Of a stretch of DNA of 64,000 nt, positions 47,874-61,600 are shown piece after piece. Made by a program: the position numbers and the translations under genes. The notes beneath the pieces were generated by a model. The model made no database searches, was not told the origin of the DNA, and saw only the letters and a program-made list of their open reading frames with translations. Every line of letters starts with the position of its first letter. The stretch's first letter is position 1. This DNA comes from Hepsetus odoe (lineage: Eukaryota; Chordata; Actinopteri; Characiformes; Hepsetidae), in NCBI GenBank assembly GCA_017165825.1, contig CM029376.1:19666367-19730366 (forward strand), given 5' to 3'.

Positions 47874-50322
47874 CTAAGAAACCAGTTGAACAATCACAAC
47901 GGAGTAAAGAGAGCTTCAAATTACCAATAAGCATTTGATATTGAAAATGATATCCAAACAAAGGGTGATGTCACTTGCCTGTGCTTTTAGTAGACTGGTT
48001 ATCCAATCCCATAGCTCTGCTTCACTGTTGCAACTGAGGTACCTGACAAGGACAGGAAAGTGATCACTACCCATTATGCAAGCATACTAGCCTCATCTCT
48101 AATGCATACTCTATAAGTGATTCATCTGACCAGTTCATTTAAGGCCTGTCAGAAGAAAACACTTACATCTGATGTTTGTCTATCATCATAGTGAGACCCC
48201 ATCTATAATAAAGCAAATAGTTAATTTACAAGAACATCAAAGACCTTTTAACATGTAAAAGCAACACGGAAACACTGTCTTACTTTGTGGGTGCTTTTAA
48301 CTTCTTTCTTATACCAATGTATATCTTCATGGTCTTCAGTAACCATTCCTTTTCTGGTTTGTTGTTCTAAAATAATTAAGAAAGGAGACATAGAGAAAGC
48401 AGCACAGAAAATTCAGTTCTTAGTTTCAAGAAGTCTACTATGTTGAAATGTGAATAAACTGAGCCACAAACATGCCTTCTTATCCTTCATTAGGAGTAAT
48501 TTGTGCTCCCGGATTTGGAAGGCACGCTCCTGGAATTTGGTCCCTTGCAGGAGTTTGGGCGGCTCCTCTCTGCATTTCAGAACTCCAAACTTCACAATCT
48601 CACTCTTGTAAGCTGAAAGTTAAATGATCAGAATAAAAATAAAATAAAATACAGAATAAAATACAGAAAATACAGCTTAAATCATGGAATTACTTCAGAC
48701 CTATGGTTTAATATATGTTTGATTCCCTTAATTGTAAGCAAGGAGGATATCAGTAATATGTTATCTCATGCACTCACCTGTGAATATGTCGATCGCTTCT
48801 CCTCTTGGCACCTTCTTTACCAACAGATATGCAGAACTTGGATCGGCCATCTCACACCACTGAAGGGCTTGTTCAAGAACTTTCTCTTTGGGATGAAGAG
48901 GGCGCTCTGTGGATTTTAAAGATTGCCATTTTTTACATAGTGGTTAACAGAAGATTGTGCAGTATACACTTTACACTATACCCAGCACAGTTTGGTAGTT
49001 CACCTTCTCAGACACACTCAACTTTCATTTCACTTTCACTTCCCTAAGGTTAACTGAAAGGTATGTTTCAGGAGAGAGGTCATCAAACTGTGGGACACCA
49101 GTCCTACGAAACTAGAATCAGGTATCCCTGTGCTATAACTTATAAAATACATATAGCTTATTATAATATCTAGTTCAGTATAGCATGTTCCAGTCTACAG
49201 TGCAAGTACTCTGCTTGAGCAGGTGAGCTGGGTTCTATTTACCAAGTTCTCCATCCTCAATGACTTCAAAAGTCATCCACACATTTTCACCAGCAGGGAC
49301 ATTTCTCAGATACAGGACCTGGTTAGTCAACTCTTCGGCACACATAGTGGGAGAGACCTGCAGAGAGACAGGCAAAATCATCATAATATTACATTCTTGT
49401 TCAATGGGCTTTCAGAGCAGGAGCAAGTTAGATACTAAGAAGGTAAAAGCATGTGTTTGTAATATGAAGCTGCATGTAACAGACACGTGCTGCAAATTTA
49501 CATAGACATTTGAAAATAAATAATTTACAGTTCATTACAAGGCAATAGTGGAATATTGCTTAATGGACAAATTAGCTCTTACTTTCAGAGTGATGCAGCA
49601 GTCTGGTGTTTTTTCTTCCAGATAGACCTCAATAATTAGGTCTCCTGCCTGAGAGAGCTAGACACAGCAAAGCAAACAGCAATGTAAAACCCACTCTTTC
49701 TGATTACCCAGTTTCAGCCACTGCTAAATATTACTTTACCTGTGTGTCCTTCCAAGTTGTGATGAGACTGATCTCCAGCTCAATCTGAGTTTGGTGCTCC
49801 TCATCAATCTTCAAAGCAAATTGAAACAAGCATATGGGCGCTGTAATATTTAATAATTTTTCTTTTTTTTTACTTTTACCCATGACATTCATCCTTTACT
49901 TTCTATAAGCAGTTAATGTGGAATAGAAGCAAACGGTACAAAATAATAATATTAAAAAGTTAAACAAAATGTGCTATACAAAGTTAAAAAAAAGTTATAT
50001 CTTCTCCCACCTTTCATACACATGTATGCTCACTTCTTTGGTGCGACTCTTAAGCTCATGTTTGTGTTCATAAAGTTTTGCACTAATTTTATTTATTATG
50101 ATATTAAAGCACCAAAACATCGAAGAAGGCACTGATAATGATGCAGTTTCTTGACTCACATCAAAAACATAGAGGTAGTTGTCAATGAGATCTTCTACAA
50201 TTTTCACTTCATGTTCCCCTTTTCCATCTGTCTGAAACAGGCTGGGGGCAAACAGTAGGGAAAGGTTCTTAGTGCACATCTGATTAAGGTTAGCACACTT
50301 CTGTACCCTGAGAGAGAGAGAC

Positions 50323-50367
<45 letters not shown>

Positions 50368-51803
50368 CAGAAAGCCAGAAAGACAGGCAGACAGGCAATG
50401 TAAGAGAGACAAATTAACAAGTTTCACAGTTTATGTTAAAATCATAAATGTATATTTTAACCAACCTGTACAGGTGACTGATGAGAGCTGCTAAAGTGGT
50501 TCGATTGACCCGTGGCAAACCACGAATTAGTTCTTTATATCTATCCAACCTTTGTGTTTTATTGGAAATCTCTGAAAAAAGTGCAGAGTAATCAATGATT
50601 AACCTCTGCATGCACTGAAATCTAATATTCCATTCCTCTCAGGCATGAGCCATTTAACAGACATCTAATTATGATAAACTGCACTCACTTGCAGCATCTT
50701 TCCAGTAGGGATGCAGGTCAGCCATGAAAATGGGGTCATCAATCTCCCGGAAGAACCTCTTCAGCACATCTGTCACATCCTCAATAAAGTTGTCCCCAAT
50801 ACGCAGTTTTACATTGCGGGCATCCTTCCGGAACTCATCCATCAGAAGTTTGATTCTGGACTTGGCTCCATTTTTTCTGTAAATCCCCTCATGGCCAAGG
50901 CCTGAGAACAATTTAACAATAGTTTTATCTTTAGCTACACAACTTGTGTGGCTTGGAGATCTACAGTTGTGTTCATCCTTACGAAGGAGGATGACTATGA
51001 AAATACAAAATACAATAATAGGTATTTGAGAACCACTAAAGACACATTTAAAACTCAACACAGTTAGAACATGTGTGACTTGCTTCTTCAGCTGACTATG
51101 GTTTTGCACTGAAGCTAGAAGGCCAGTATAGCTAACAAGCACTGGTGGCCTAGTGCTTAAGGTTTGGCCCCATAATCTGAAGGTTGTGGGTTTGAGTCCC
51201 AGACCAGTAGGGTACCTGGAGATACCCCTGAGCAACATACCATTCCCACCACGGCTCCCTGGGGTATACTGCACAGTATATTTGGGGCAAAGGAAAGGAA
51301 AGCATTTAGTTGTGTTTTCACTTTCACTTCAAATAAAGGAAGAACCAAGAACCTCATTCCATGAAATGATAACTGCATGCCTAAATCACACACTTACATC
51401 TGAACATTGTTTTTAGGCAAGCTCAAACTCAAAGACTTGTAAATGTTATCTCTATTGTTGTTTATGAAAACAAACAACAGTACCTGCTTCAGTAGGCCAT
51501 TGCTCCTGCTTGTGTAGCACATTTTGACCATTGCAGACATTATATTGCCTATAAGCTTCCAATTCTTCTTCATTAACTGTAGCTCTAGTGCAAGCTTAAA
51601 AAAGCATGTTTGCTTTTTCTGATTTTTGACTTTATGACATTTTATAATAAAAACAACTGACAATATATTAGTCACGCAGCTAGTAGTCACCTAAATAAAT
51701 TAAACCAAACACATGATAAACCTAATTTGCTTTATGATTTTGGCTGATTTTGTTTTTGTTTACTTGATTTTATTGCATTTAAAAAAGTATTAAATCTATG
51801 TGT

Positions 51804-51842
<39 letters not shown>

Positions 51843-54800
51843 CCTCACCATATTGGGTGATGAAGGCAATGCAGCTGTCCACAATGATAGGGATGTCATT
51901 TCTACTGAGTTGCTGGTCCTTAAGTGTGTTAGCCTTTCCTCCAGCTGCTTTCTGGATGTCCGCATACCAAAGGGAAAAATCCATCCGTCCCATACCCTGC
52001 AGATGCAGAGTCCTAAGCAGACAAACACATTTCATCAACCATTAAGTTTTATTAAATCTATTTACACACCTTTTTGTACAATTTGTACAAAGCAGCGTCA
52101 TTAAAGCCACTGAACATTATGTGATGTACTGGGCAATAAAAACAATGTTATCTCACCTTCCTTTCTCAACCAGAACCAGTATGTCCTTCTTTTCATGATT
52201 TTCTGTCTCAGAAGCAATACCTTCAGTATTTAAAAAACGTTTAAATAAGAAGAAATACATGCAGGTAAGACAATGTGAATGAATAAACATGTCAACCTAA
52301 AGGACTCCAATGCATTGCATTAAAGTTAAATAGCATTACAGTGCATTACACTCTCCCAGCTTAACTGCTGTGGGGCTCTAGACTCACTCAGCTCCTGCAG
52401 GCGCTTCAGATTGATTATATCCTCTGCGGCTCCATCATTTCCAGGGCAGATAAAAAGGTTAGACTTCTGCAAGACAAAGAAGCCCTCCTTCCACTGTTGT
52501 GGGTCCAGCATTGCCTTGTAGCGCAGCATGCCAACCCGCTCAAATTCCCGTGCCAATAAGCAGTGACAACTCAGAGGAGTGGTGGCCTGAGAAACAGCAA
52601 ATAGCTTAGGAAAAGTTGTGAAAAATCTAATTTTACACAATTTTCCTCTCAAAATAAATGTAGTCAGTAGACCAAACATTCATCAGATATGCTTCCATGT
52701 CTGGTACTGTATAACAAAGCTTGTATCTAAGTATAACATTGGACCTCATGGCCAAAAAAACAAGTGAAAGCCTGAATTTGAGTCCATTATATGATAGCCA
52801 CATTAATGTCATAGTCCATGTGAAAAAAACTGAAGAGCACACATTCTTAGCTAAGGAAACTTTAGTTTATCCTTACTTTTATTATATGTTTTATATATTA
52901 TATATACACAGTACTGGGCAAAGGTTTTAGGCAGGTGTGGAAAAAATGCTGTAAACAAAGAATGCTTTCAGAAATATAAATAATGATTGTTTATTTTTAT
53001 CAATTTACAAAATGCAAAGTGAGCGAACAAAAGAAAAATATAAATCAAATCAATATTTGGTGTTACTACCTTTTGCCTTCAAACCAGCATCAATTCTAAT
53101 GGCCCCCACAGAGCCCTGATCTCAACATCATCCATTGTGTCTGGATTACATGAAGAGACAGAAGGATGTGAGGAAGCCTACATCCACAGGAGATCTGTGG
53201 TTAGTTCTCCAAGATGTTTGGAACAACCTACCAGTTCCTTCAAATACTGTGTGCAAGTGTACCTAGAAGAATTGATGCTGTTTTGAAGGCAAAGGGTGGT
53301 TACACCAACTATTGAATTGATTTAGATTTCTCTTTTGTTCAATCACTGCATTTTGTTGATTGATGAAAATAAATGATTAATAAATGATTAAAATCATTCT
53401 TTGTTTACAGCATTTTTTACACACCTGCCTAAAACCTGAAGCACAGTACTGTATATATGGTTTATACTTTGATGTATCTTATATTTACCTTTCCAATAGC
53501 TTTAGCCCAACTGTGCAGTGCATCTGGAGTCTCTAGGCCAAACTGGACAAGCTTTTCAGATGTTAAGTAGAGTTCAAAAGTGTATCGAAATCTGAGACAA
53601 TAAAAAGTTTTTCTTTAACAATGGATCTAACAAAATAATTTTAAACTGTTTTGGGAAAGATATGGTGAAGTGGTATACCTGTCAATGAAGCCATTGTTGT
53701 TTTTGCATGAGTCTGGTCTGTTTACTCCTAAACAGATAATGTCTTTGACATCAATCTTCATGTTGGGTTCATGGCACCTGTCAGACTCATAAAACAGAAG
53801 AGACTTCTCCACTGAGCACCAGTACTTCTGAAAATCTAAAGAGAAAAATAAAACATCACAGGGCTGGTTAAAAAAAGAATAATTAATAAAATAAAATAGC
53901 TTCTTAAATAAGAATAAGTATAACTGTAATATCTAAAAATAGCTGCTAAAACTAAATGACCTGGTTATAACTTTGATACACAATTTGGTCAAAAATATCT
54001 GGCACACCTACATGACCTAGGTATTCTTTTGAAAAACATTACAAAGGAGATTAGACTTAAAGAGCCTACACTCCTCTGGGAAGTGTGTTTTTGGGTCTGT
54101 GTGTCCATTTAGTCAGCAAAGAGCATTTGTGAATGCAGGCATTGATGTTGCACAAGAAGTATTTTCTCACAACTGCCATTCTATCTTGTCCCAAAGTTGC
54201 CCAGTTGAGATTCTAGGACACTAGAATCCAAAAGGAAATCCAAAAAGAAAGGTTTTGCCCAAATATCACAAAGCTGAGAGCACACTTCCTGTCTAAAATG
54301 TTCTTATATACTAACACACTAACCTAAGCCTTTCTTGGAACATGGTGCCAAACAATGATTCATCCATTAGATAGATAATGGAATTTGCTTTTGGAGATAG
54401 ATGCTCCATAGCCCACAAAGTGATTTGCGTGTTCTGGGTATGGGGCTGAAACCCATGAACTCAATAATCAGGCCAGCAGTGGCCTAGTGATTAAAAACTA
54501 GGCCCGAGGATCAGAAGGTTGTGGGTTAGAATCCCAGAACAATAGGTTGCCCTGAGGTACCCTTGAGCAAGGCACTGTCTTCATCACTGCTACCTGGGCG
54601 CTAAATAGGGCTGCCCATTGCTGCATGTTGTGTGTGGGTTAAATGCAGAGGATGCATTTCATTGTGGTTTACTGTGAGCTGTGCATGTTTCACAATGACA
54701 AATAGTCACTTTGACTTTTTTAAATTAGAAGGCATGTCTGTATACGTTTAGCCATATATCATACTGAGTATGTTCTTATAACATGCATTTAATTTTCTAA

Positions 54801-55568
54801 AAAGTATTGTTTAGATATCTTCTCAGCTTTTGTCTATCTATGTATAAATCAGAGAAGTAGGTCTTGAAAGGCCCTTTATTCTACTGCCTTCTGAAGTACA
54901 TTCTGCTCCTCAGCTACTGCCAAGGGGCAGTGCTTGCAACATTGTCGCCTACCTTCTCTAGTCCGGCGGGATAACGTTCCTTTGTTAATGGAGCCTGACT
55001 TGTAAAGATAGCCAGAGTGCAAAACCGGCTGCATGATCTCATCATACACACTGGGATCTGCATCAAAACATAGCTCAATGATCAGGAATTACCATCAATA
55101 AATACAAGAGAATGAAATAAAAAACTTGATATTGATACCATGGCATATAATGTATATTGTAATGGTCGGAAATGAAACTCTTTTCACTGTAGTGTTCAAT
55201 TAAATTGCTTAAGTTGCTAAAATAGCACAAAGCCTAATATACACTGAATATGCATGCATAATCCTTAAACCGAAACAAAACAAGCTTAAAATACTGGCAT
55301 TTTATCTATGTGATCCAATAAATTTATGATATTTTAATATCAGCCATCCTTTATGTTGGTGGTACCCTTCTACATTAACAAACTGCTTCACACTTTAGCT
55401 AACACTTCAGCTTAAGAGTGATTCATTCCCGGTCTGTGTAGAACTATTTTGGAAAGCTACAGTTCTGTTGGAATTAATGCCAAAAACAGAGATTTAGTGG
55501 TCAGTGACCGAATACTTAAAAGAAGAAGTGAATGTGTGTATAAAGTGAAAGTGAAAGTGTGTGTGTGT

Positions 55569-55629
<61 letters not shown>

Positions 55630-58600
55630 AATACATTAGTGAGTAAATAAGTAAAAGTTCTGAGCACCTGAGGCCTGCATGTAAGAGTAATGCAGGGACA
55701 GGTGCTTCTCATGTCCATTAGAGTCAGCGAGCTGAGCTGCTTCTGCCTCTGCGAAAATCTGAGTAACTGTCTTCAAGAGGTTCTGTTCAGACACAGCTGT
55801 GCAGAGTGCCTGCGAGAGTATGCACATGGACACACACTAAGTCAAATAATCACTAAAAGCACATTCAGCCACAGGACATGCAAAGCCCTTCCAAAAACTC
55901 CAGCATTGAACACAGTCTTTTCATTAGTGTTCTTATCTCTTGGTGCATTGTGCATCTGGCCTTTCACCCTGGAAAGTCATGAGTCTGACTGCTATGGTAA
56001 TGGCTAAGAAAAAGCACTGAAAAAGCTTAATATGCTGGCCAAAGCATGACCATTGGCATTATACTGAAGACGGCCAATCTATTTCCAGCGAGGATGTCCT
56101 CATTGCCCCAGTGTGACCCAAGGTTTTTTTTACTTGTGAAGAAATGACAGAGAGGAACTCACATCCTGAAGCAAAACATTGACCTGGAGTAAAGACTAGG
56201 GCTATCTGAACTTTCATTGCTTCCAAAAACAGTTCCTGAAAATCAAGTGTCTGTAAAATAACTCACCTTAAGTAACTCTTCCTGCGTGCTGAAACTGGGG
56301 TGAGGGTGGCGGTATCGTCCATCTCTGTACTTCTGCATAATGAATTCTCTTCGCTGTTCTGGGGAGGCATCACAGTCCAGTTCCTCAGTCACTGGCAGCC
56401 TTGCAGCCCAGAACTCATTGGCTCTGTCATTGCCCAGCATTATGAACAGCTGAAATACACACACACACACACACACACACACGTCATTGCTGACTTTTAC
56501 ACTTACTTTTCCAATTTTGTAACAGTTGTGTAAAATGTTCTTAATCAACTTAACAAATTATCTAAATTACTCATAATAAAATCTTTTTACATTAGCTTCA
56601 CTAATACATTTGGGACAGTGTATTTCTTCTGTAATATTAAAAATGTTTGCATTATTTGAAAAATATTTGCAAAAAATATGCAGTTTTAAAATTTTCTAAT
56701 GAATGCACCAAATGGTGCAGAAATAATTTTAAAATGGACTGAAAATGAATTGTTAGGTTCTTGTTTTTTACCAAAGAACTGCAGAAATGTGTAGAAGGAA
56801 ACCATCTGTTTTTATGTTGTTTTTTTTTTTTTTGCAATAATTAAAAGGGCAGTAATTACATTAGATGTAAAATTGTTAATGAATAAATGAAGAGTCTCAT
56901 TTCAAAATGATAAATATTCCTTCATAACCACTTTATATAATTTTGATAAATCAGTTTGAAAAATCAGTTTGATAAATCATATTTATTTCTCTAAGAAAAG
57001 GTATCATCATTATATATAAATTATATATATTTTTACACATAAAGCCAAGTCCCAGCAATATATGTCATAAAAAAATAATGAAAGTGGTCTTTAATTCAAT
57101 CTGAATTAAGAATAAGACTAAGCGTGTATATAGTATGGCTTAGAACAGAGAGCAAGCCCTGTATATTTCTGGTTAGAATTTAATGCCATGGAACAATAAA
57201 TTCTGAGAGAGAATACAAGGAGCTTCAAAGGGAAAGAACCTTGTCATGACCTGTCTCTGCTGCCCAACAACCCCCACCTGAACGATCTCGTTGCTCCAAA
57301 TACTGGTGTCCAGTTTCAGACTTTGCACTTTGGACACCATTGTGCCCAGGCTTCTGTGCTGGCCTGCAGGCAGATAGAACAAAGGAGCCATCACACCACT
57401 CACCACACTCCATTCACTCTGTTTGGCTTAGATTGGCTTCCCAAGATATTGCCTCTGAGCTTTCTTATCATTTGTGTGTGGCACAGAGGAGTCGCCAGGG
57501 TTTAGACCTCATTCACAGCTTCAATCTTTCCAAGTCACTGCACTAGCCAAGCATCATTGTAGAGCATTTGCTTTCCATTTACAAATAACCCAACAGCTCC
57601 AGTGAATTTAAAATATATATTTAGTTGTTGATATGACAAATGTGCCAAATTGGACATGCAATCTTAGAAAAAAAAGGCCAAAGCAGTGATGCCACAAAAT
57701 GATCAGTATTACTTCTCTACCTTTTTCCAACAATTCATTTCAAAACACAATGATTCAATTGCTCCAACCATGTTATTATGCCATCTGCATTTACAGAAAG
57801 TGAACCTGGATTTTAAATGACTTAAAAAGTGAATCAGCTTCCCATACCTGCACAGTTCTTGCAAATCACCACACAGAGATTGATGGAGGCCCAGTCAGGA
57901 TTTATGGCTTTGCAGTCAGCACACACCTTATTAGAGCGGTTGGACCAGATTTTCTCAGCCACTTCATAATCAGAGAGTGTCTCTGCAATGGACTCCTGTA
58001 GAGCCTCCATCCACTCACGTTTCTCTCGCTCTGAATCAGCTGTGAAGCTGCAAAGATAGAAGGTCAAAAACTACAACAACAGTAGAAGATACTACGACAG
58101 GAACAGTAGTACAGCCTTTCTTTGTGCTACAGGCAGTCTTTCCTTCTTTGGTCTGTATAGTAATTAAAAACTATAGAGAGAATTTAAAGTATCAAATAAA
58201 TTCCCTAAAATTCCTAAATCACCTATGGTACAACAGCAAATTAGAGGGCAACTAAATTCTGACTGACTTAACATGTTTTAAAATTCTCTTCACACAAACA
58301 TTTTACCACAGGTATTGGCTGAACTATGTAGCAATACAAATTAAAAACAACTGTGCTTTTGTGTGGAATATTCTTTGATTATTATACTTCTTGGCAACCA
58401 TTCATTTTGACAGAATAAGGCTACGTTATGATTAATAGTCATAAAAATAATTTTATTCTTAATAGAAATCATTTAACAAACTAAAAACTAGCAACACCCC
58501 TTAACCCTGAAGAGTCATTGCAAAGTTTGGCCTCTCAGGGCTTATTGTTTTAAAGTAGCATTTGTATTAGAAAATTCAGTAAAGGTTAACAAGCACAAAC

Positions 58601-61600
58601 AAAAACAAAAAAGTATTTACCTAAAAGTCTTGTAAGGGGTTATGAGGTCAAAGCTTTTGCCCTTGCCATCTCGGATTGTAGAGCCTCTGGCCTCAATTAC
58701 ACTAATTCCAATACCATTCTTAAAGCTCTGAAAAAAATGGAATATATGAAAATCACTTGAGCATTTTTATTGCAAGTACTTTTATATCAGGTCTCAACTA
58801 TTTACTTTCACATCACTGAGAAATAAGGCTAGGGCACAAGGGCACAAATAAGTGTTTGGCACAAAAAAAAATTCGTAATGGTCTTTAAAGAACACTTTTT
58901 AGGAAGGAAGAGTGTATTCATCAACAAAAGAGGATGGGGTTAAGGCACATTTACGTAAAATACACTGAAGTAAGACTCACTGTTTTGCTGCATGTATAAT
59001 AAAAACAAAATCACCTGCTCACTCTTGTACAGCCAAATTTGCTCTGTTATAATCGCAGCATAGATCTTTGACTTGATCCCTTTGAGCTCTAAGATGCCAC
59101 TTTTCTGGCAGTGGCTGCCTGGGCCGAAGCGGGGCCGGCCGAACACCATCTGTTCCTTCACTCGCTCCTGCAGCACACTGCACCATTTGCTCCTCTGCAC
59201 TGCCATGGAAATGACAGAGCCAAGTTCAGGGTATTCAGTTAACTGACTAGCAAAAAAACTATTCATATTATTCATATTCAGGCTTTTTGCTCTAAAAAAG
59301 TAATGCATTGAATAAAACATCAACAGAACTATGGCCAAAAGCAAAGTGAAAGGTATTGTGGTAATCTTATTATTATTAATTAATGTTTAAATACTAATAT
59401 TTTAAAAATCTTTTACATTTACATTTAAAATCTTTTACATTTTCAAGAAATATTCACATTTGTATACAAATTAAGAATATTCCCTTTTCAGCCCAATATT
59501 TTTAAGCAATTTTTTTTTTCGGTTGGGGGTTAATGGTTATATTTGATATAGCGGGCAAATATACACTTTTTATAAATCACAGGTGACCATTGTTCAAGGT
59601 CTAACACAATTTTCCTGCTATTACACACCTACTAAAACTAAGAACTGGAAAATGCAAATCACCAAACTGTGATGAACTCCAGGATTGGAGTTGTATAAAC
59701 TTAGATGACCACTGACCATTACTGGACAACTGGAATGAAGCATTAAATGGCTTGTGTTTACCTTCATTGTCAGCACGAAAAACAAATGTCCTATGGCTTG
59801 TCACAACTTCAAACTTGTTGTCTTTAGCTATGCGAGCCATCTGTATTGCAGCCAGAGGAATCACACCTTTGGGGTACATGTCCTGAGAAAAGAAAGCAAG
59901 GGAGGCCATTTGTGTGAGGAATGAGAACATTCCAACCTTCAAAATGCCTAGAAACGGAATGCTGCATTAATTACGTTCCAGTTTGTCTATTTGTTAAGGA
60001 TCAATGGAAAGAAAGGTTGTTTAGGAATACTGTCAAGCCAACGAGACCAATCCTAAACAATAAAAGATTTCAATTAAAAAACTTTACTGACATGGACTAT
60101 TATAGTAAGGTTAATGTTCCTCTGAAAAAGCCAATAATAAAAACACTTTTTTCATCATACCTTTTCACTCCCAAAATACATGAGGTTTTTTCCATCAAAC
60201 TTCACATAACGCTTTTGGAATACATAATTCCTAAAATAAAATACAGAGAGATATCAGTTGTATTCAGGCAAAGAAAACAATCAGTCAATGTGTTATCTTT
60301 TTTGGATAAACATACAAGACTGTTTGAAAGACAAAGATGAACAGGAAAGAGACAGAGGACAGAGGGTGAATGGCTTATGTCAAATTTTCCAGTCAGCCAC
60401 AATATTAAAACCCCTGACAGGTGACATAAATAACATTAATTGTCTGGTATATTATGTAGCAAGTCAAGAGTAAAAGTTGATTTGTTGGCAGAAGGAAAAA
60501 TTATAAGGCTTAAAGATCTAGGCAACAAGTGCAGACATCACTTAACAGGACAAAATGTCAAAATAGCCTCTAGACAACAATTTGTTAAAAACCTTGCCAC
60601 TGGCATTCATGTGAAAGTCATGTAGACCAAGTTCACCCTTGGCAACAATATCCTTCACTGGCAGTGGTCTCTTTCAGCAGGATAATGTGCCCTGTTAAAC
60701 TGCAAAAACTGCTTAGGTATGATTAAGTTGAAGGATTAAGTTGTTGACTTGGCCTCCAATATCCACAGATCTCGTGAAGTCCATGCCTTGATGGCTCAGA
60801 GCTGTTCGGGCAGCAAAAGGCTTAACTACCCAATTTTAGTCAGGTGGATTTAATGCTATGGCTGATTAGTGCATTGGTAATGCTAACCCTGGTCCAGAGG
60901 GTTTCCTTGCTCTGCGTGTTTTGGTGTTAGTCCTAGGTATACACCTGATGTTAGGTAAACATCTAGTTACCAAGCCCTTCATGATTTGCAGTGGGCACAC
61001 AGTAAAAGCCAAAAGTTAAGCTAAAATGTGCCAAGTAGGGTTACTCCAGGACCAAGACTGATCTTAATTTAAGGTAAAAAAGACACACCGGCAGGAAAGG
61101 ATGGACAGGATGCAGAGACAAGCCTTGAGAAGAGAGGAAACGCAGAGACAGGAGGAGAGCAGCAGGCCTGATGGGCCATACCCTTGGGGGGAGAGCTTGT
61201 CGAGCCAGCCGCTGATTATGGGTGCAGCCCTCTCAGACAATGAGGTGTAGCTGGCATAAGGAGAGATGGTTTGATCCTCATCTGTTTCGCAGGGGAACAG
61301 GGTGTGAGAAGGCAGAGAGATGGAGCGTGAGGCAATTGAAGGATTACCCACTGTACAGTAGCCTGGGGAATTACCAGGGGAAGTATGGGAGTGGCGCTTG
61401 ACACTGGACCTGGAGAGGCAGTAACAACAGGCAGACATATATAGGAGGCAACATCATAAGGTGGTTAAAGATCAGCTTTCCCAACAGTTTGCCAAATCAT
61501 GCTCCACTCACAAATCATTCTTTTTTTTTTTACTAAAAGAAAATATGATGGAAATATTTATGTTTGCATCTTAACAAAAACTGTTCATTTCAGTTTCTCA

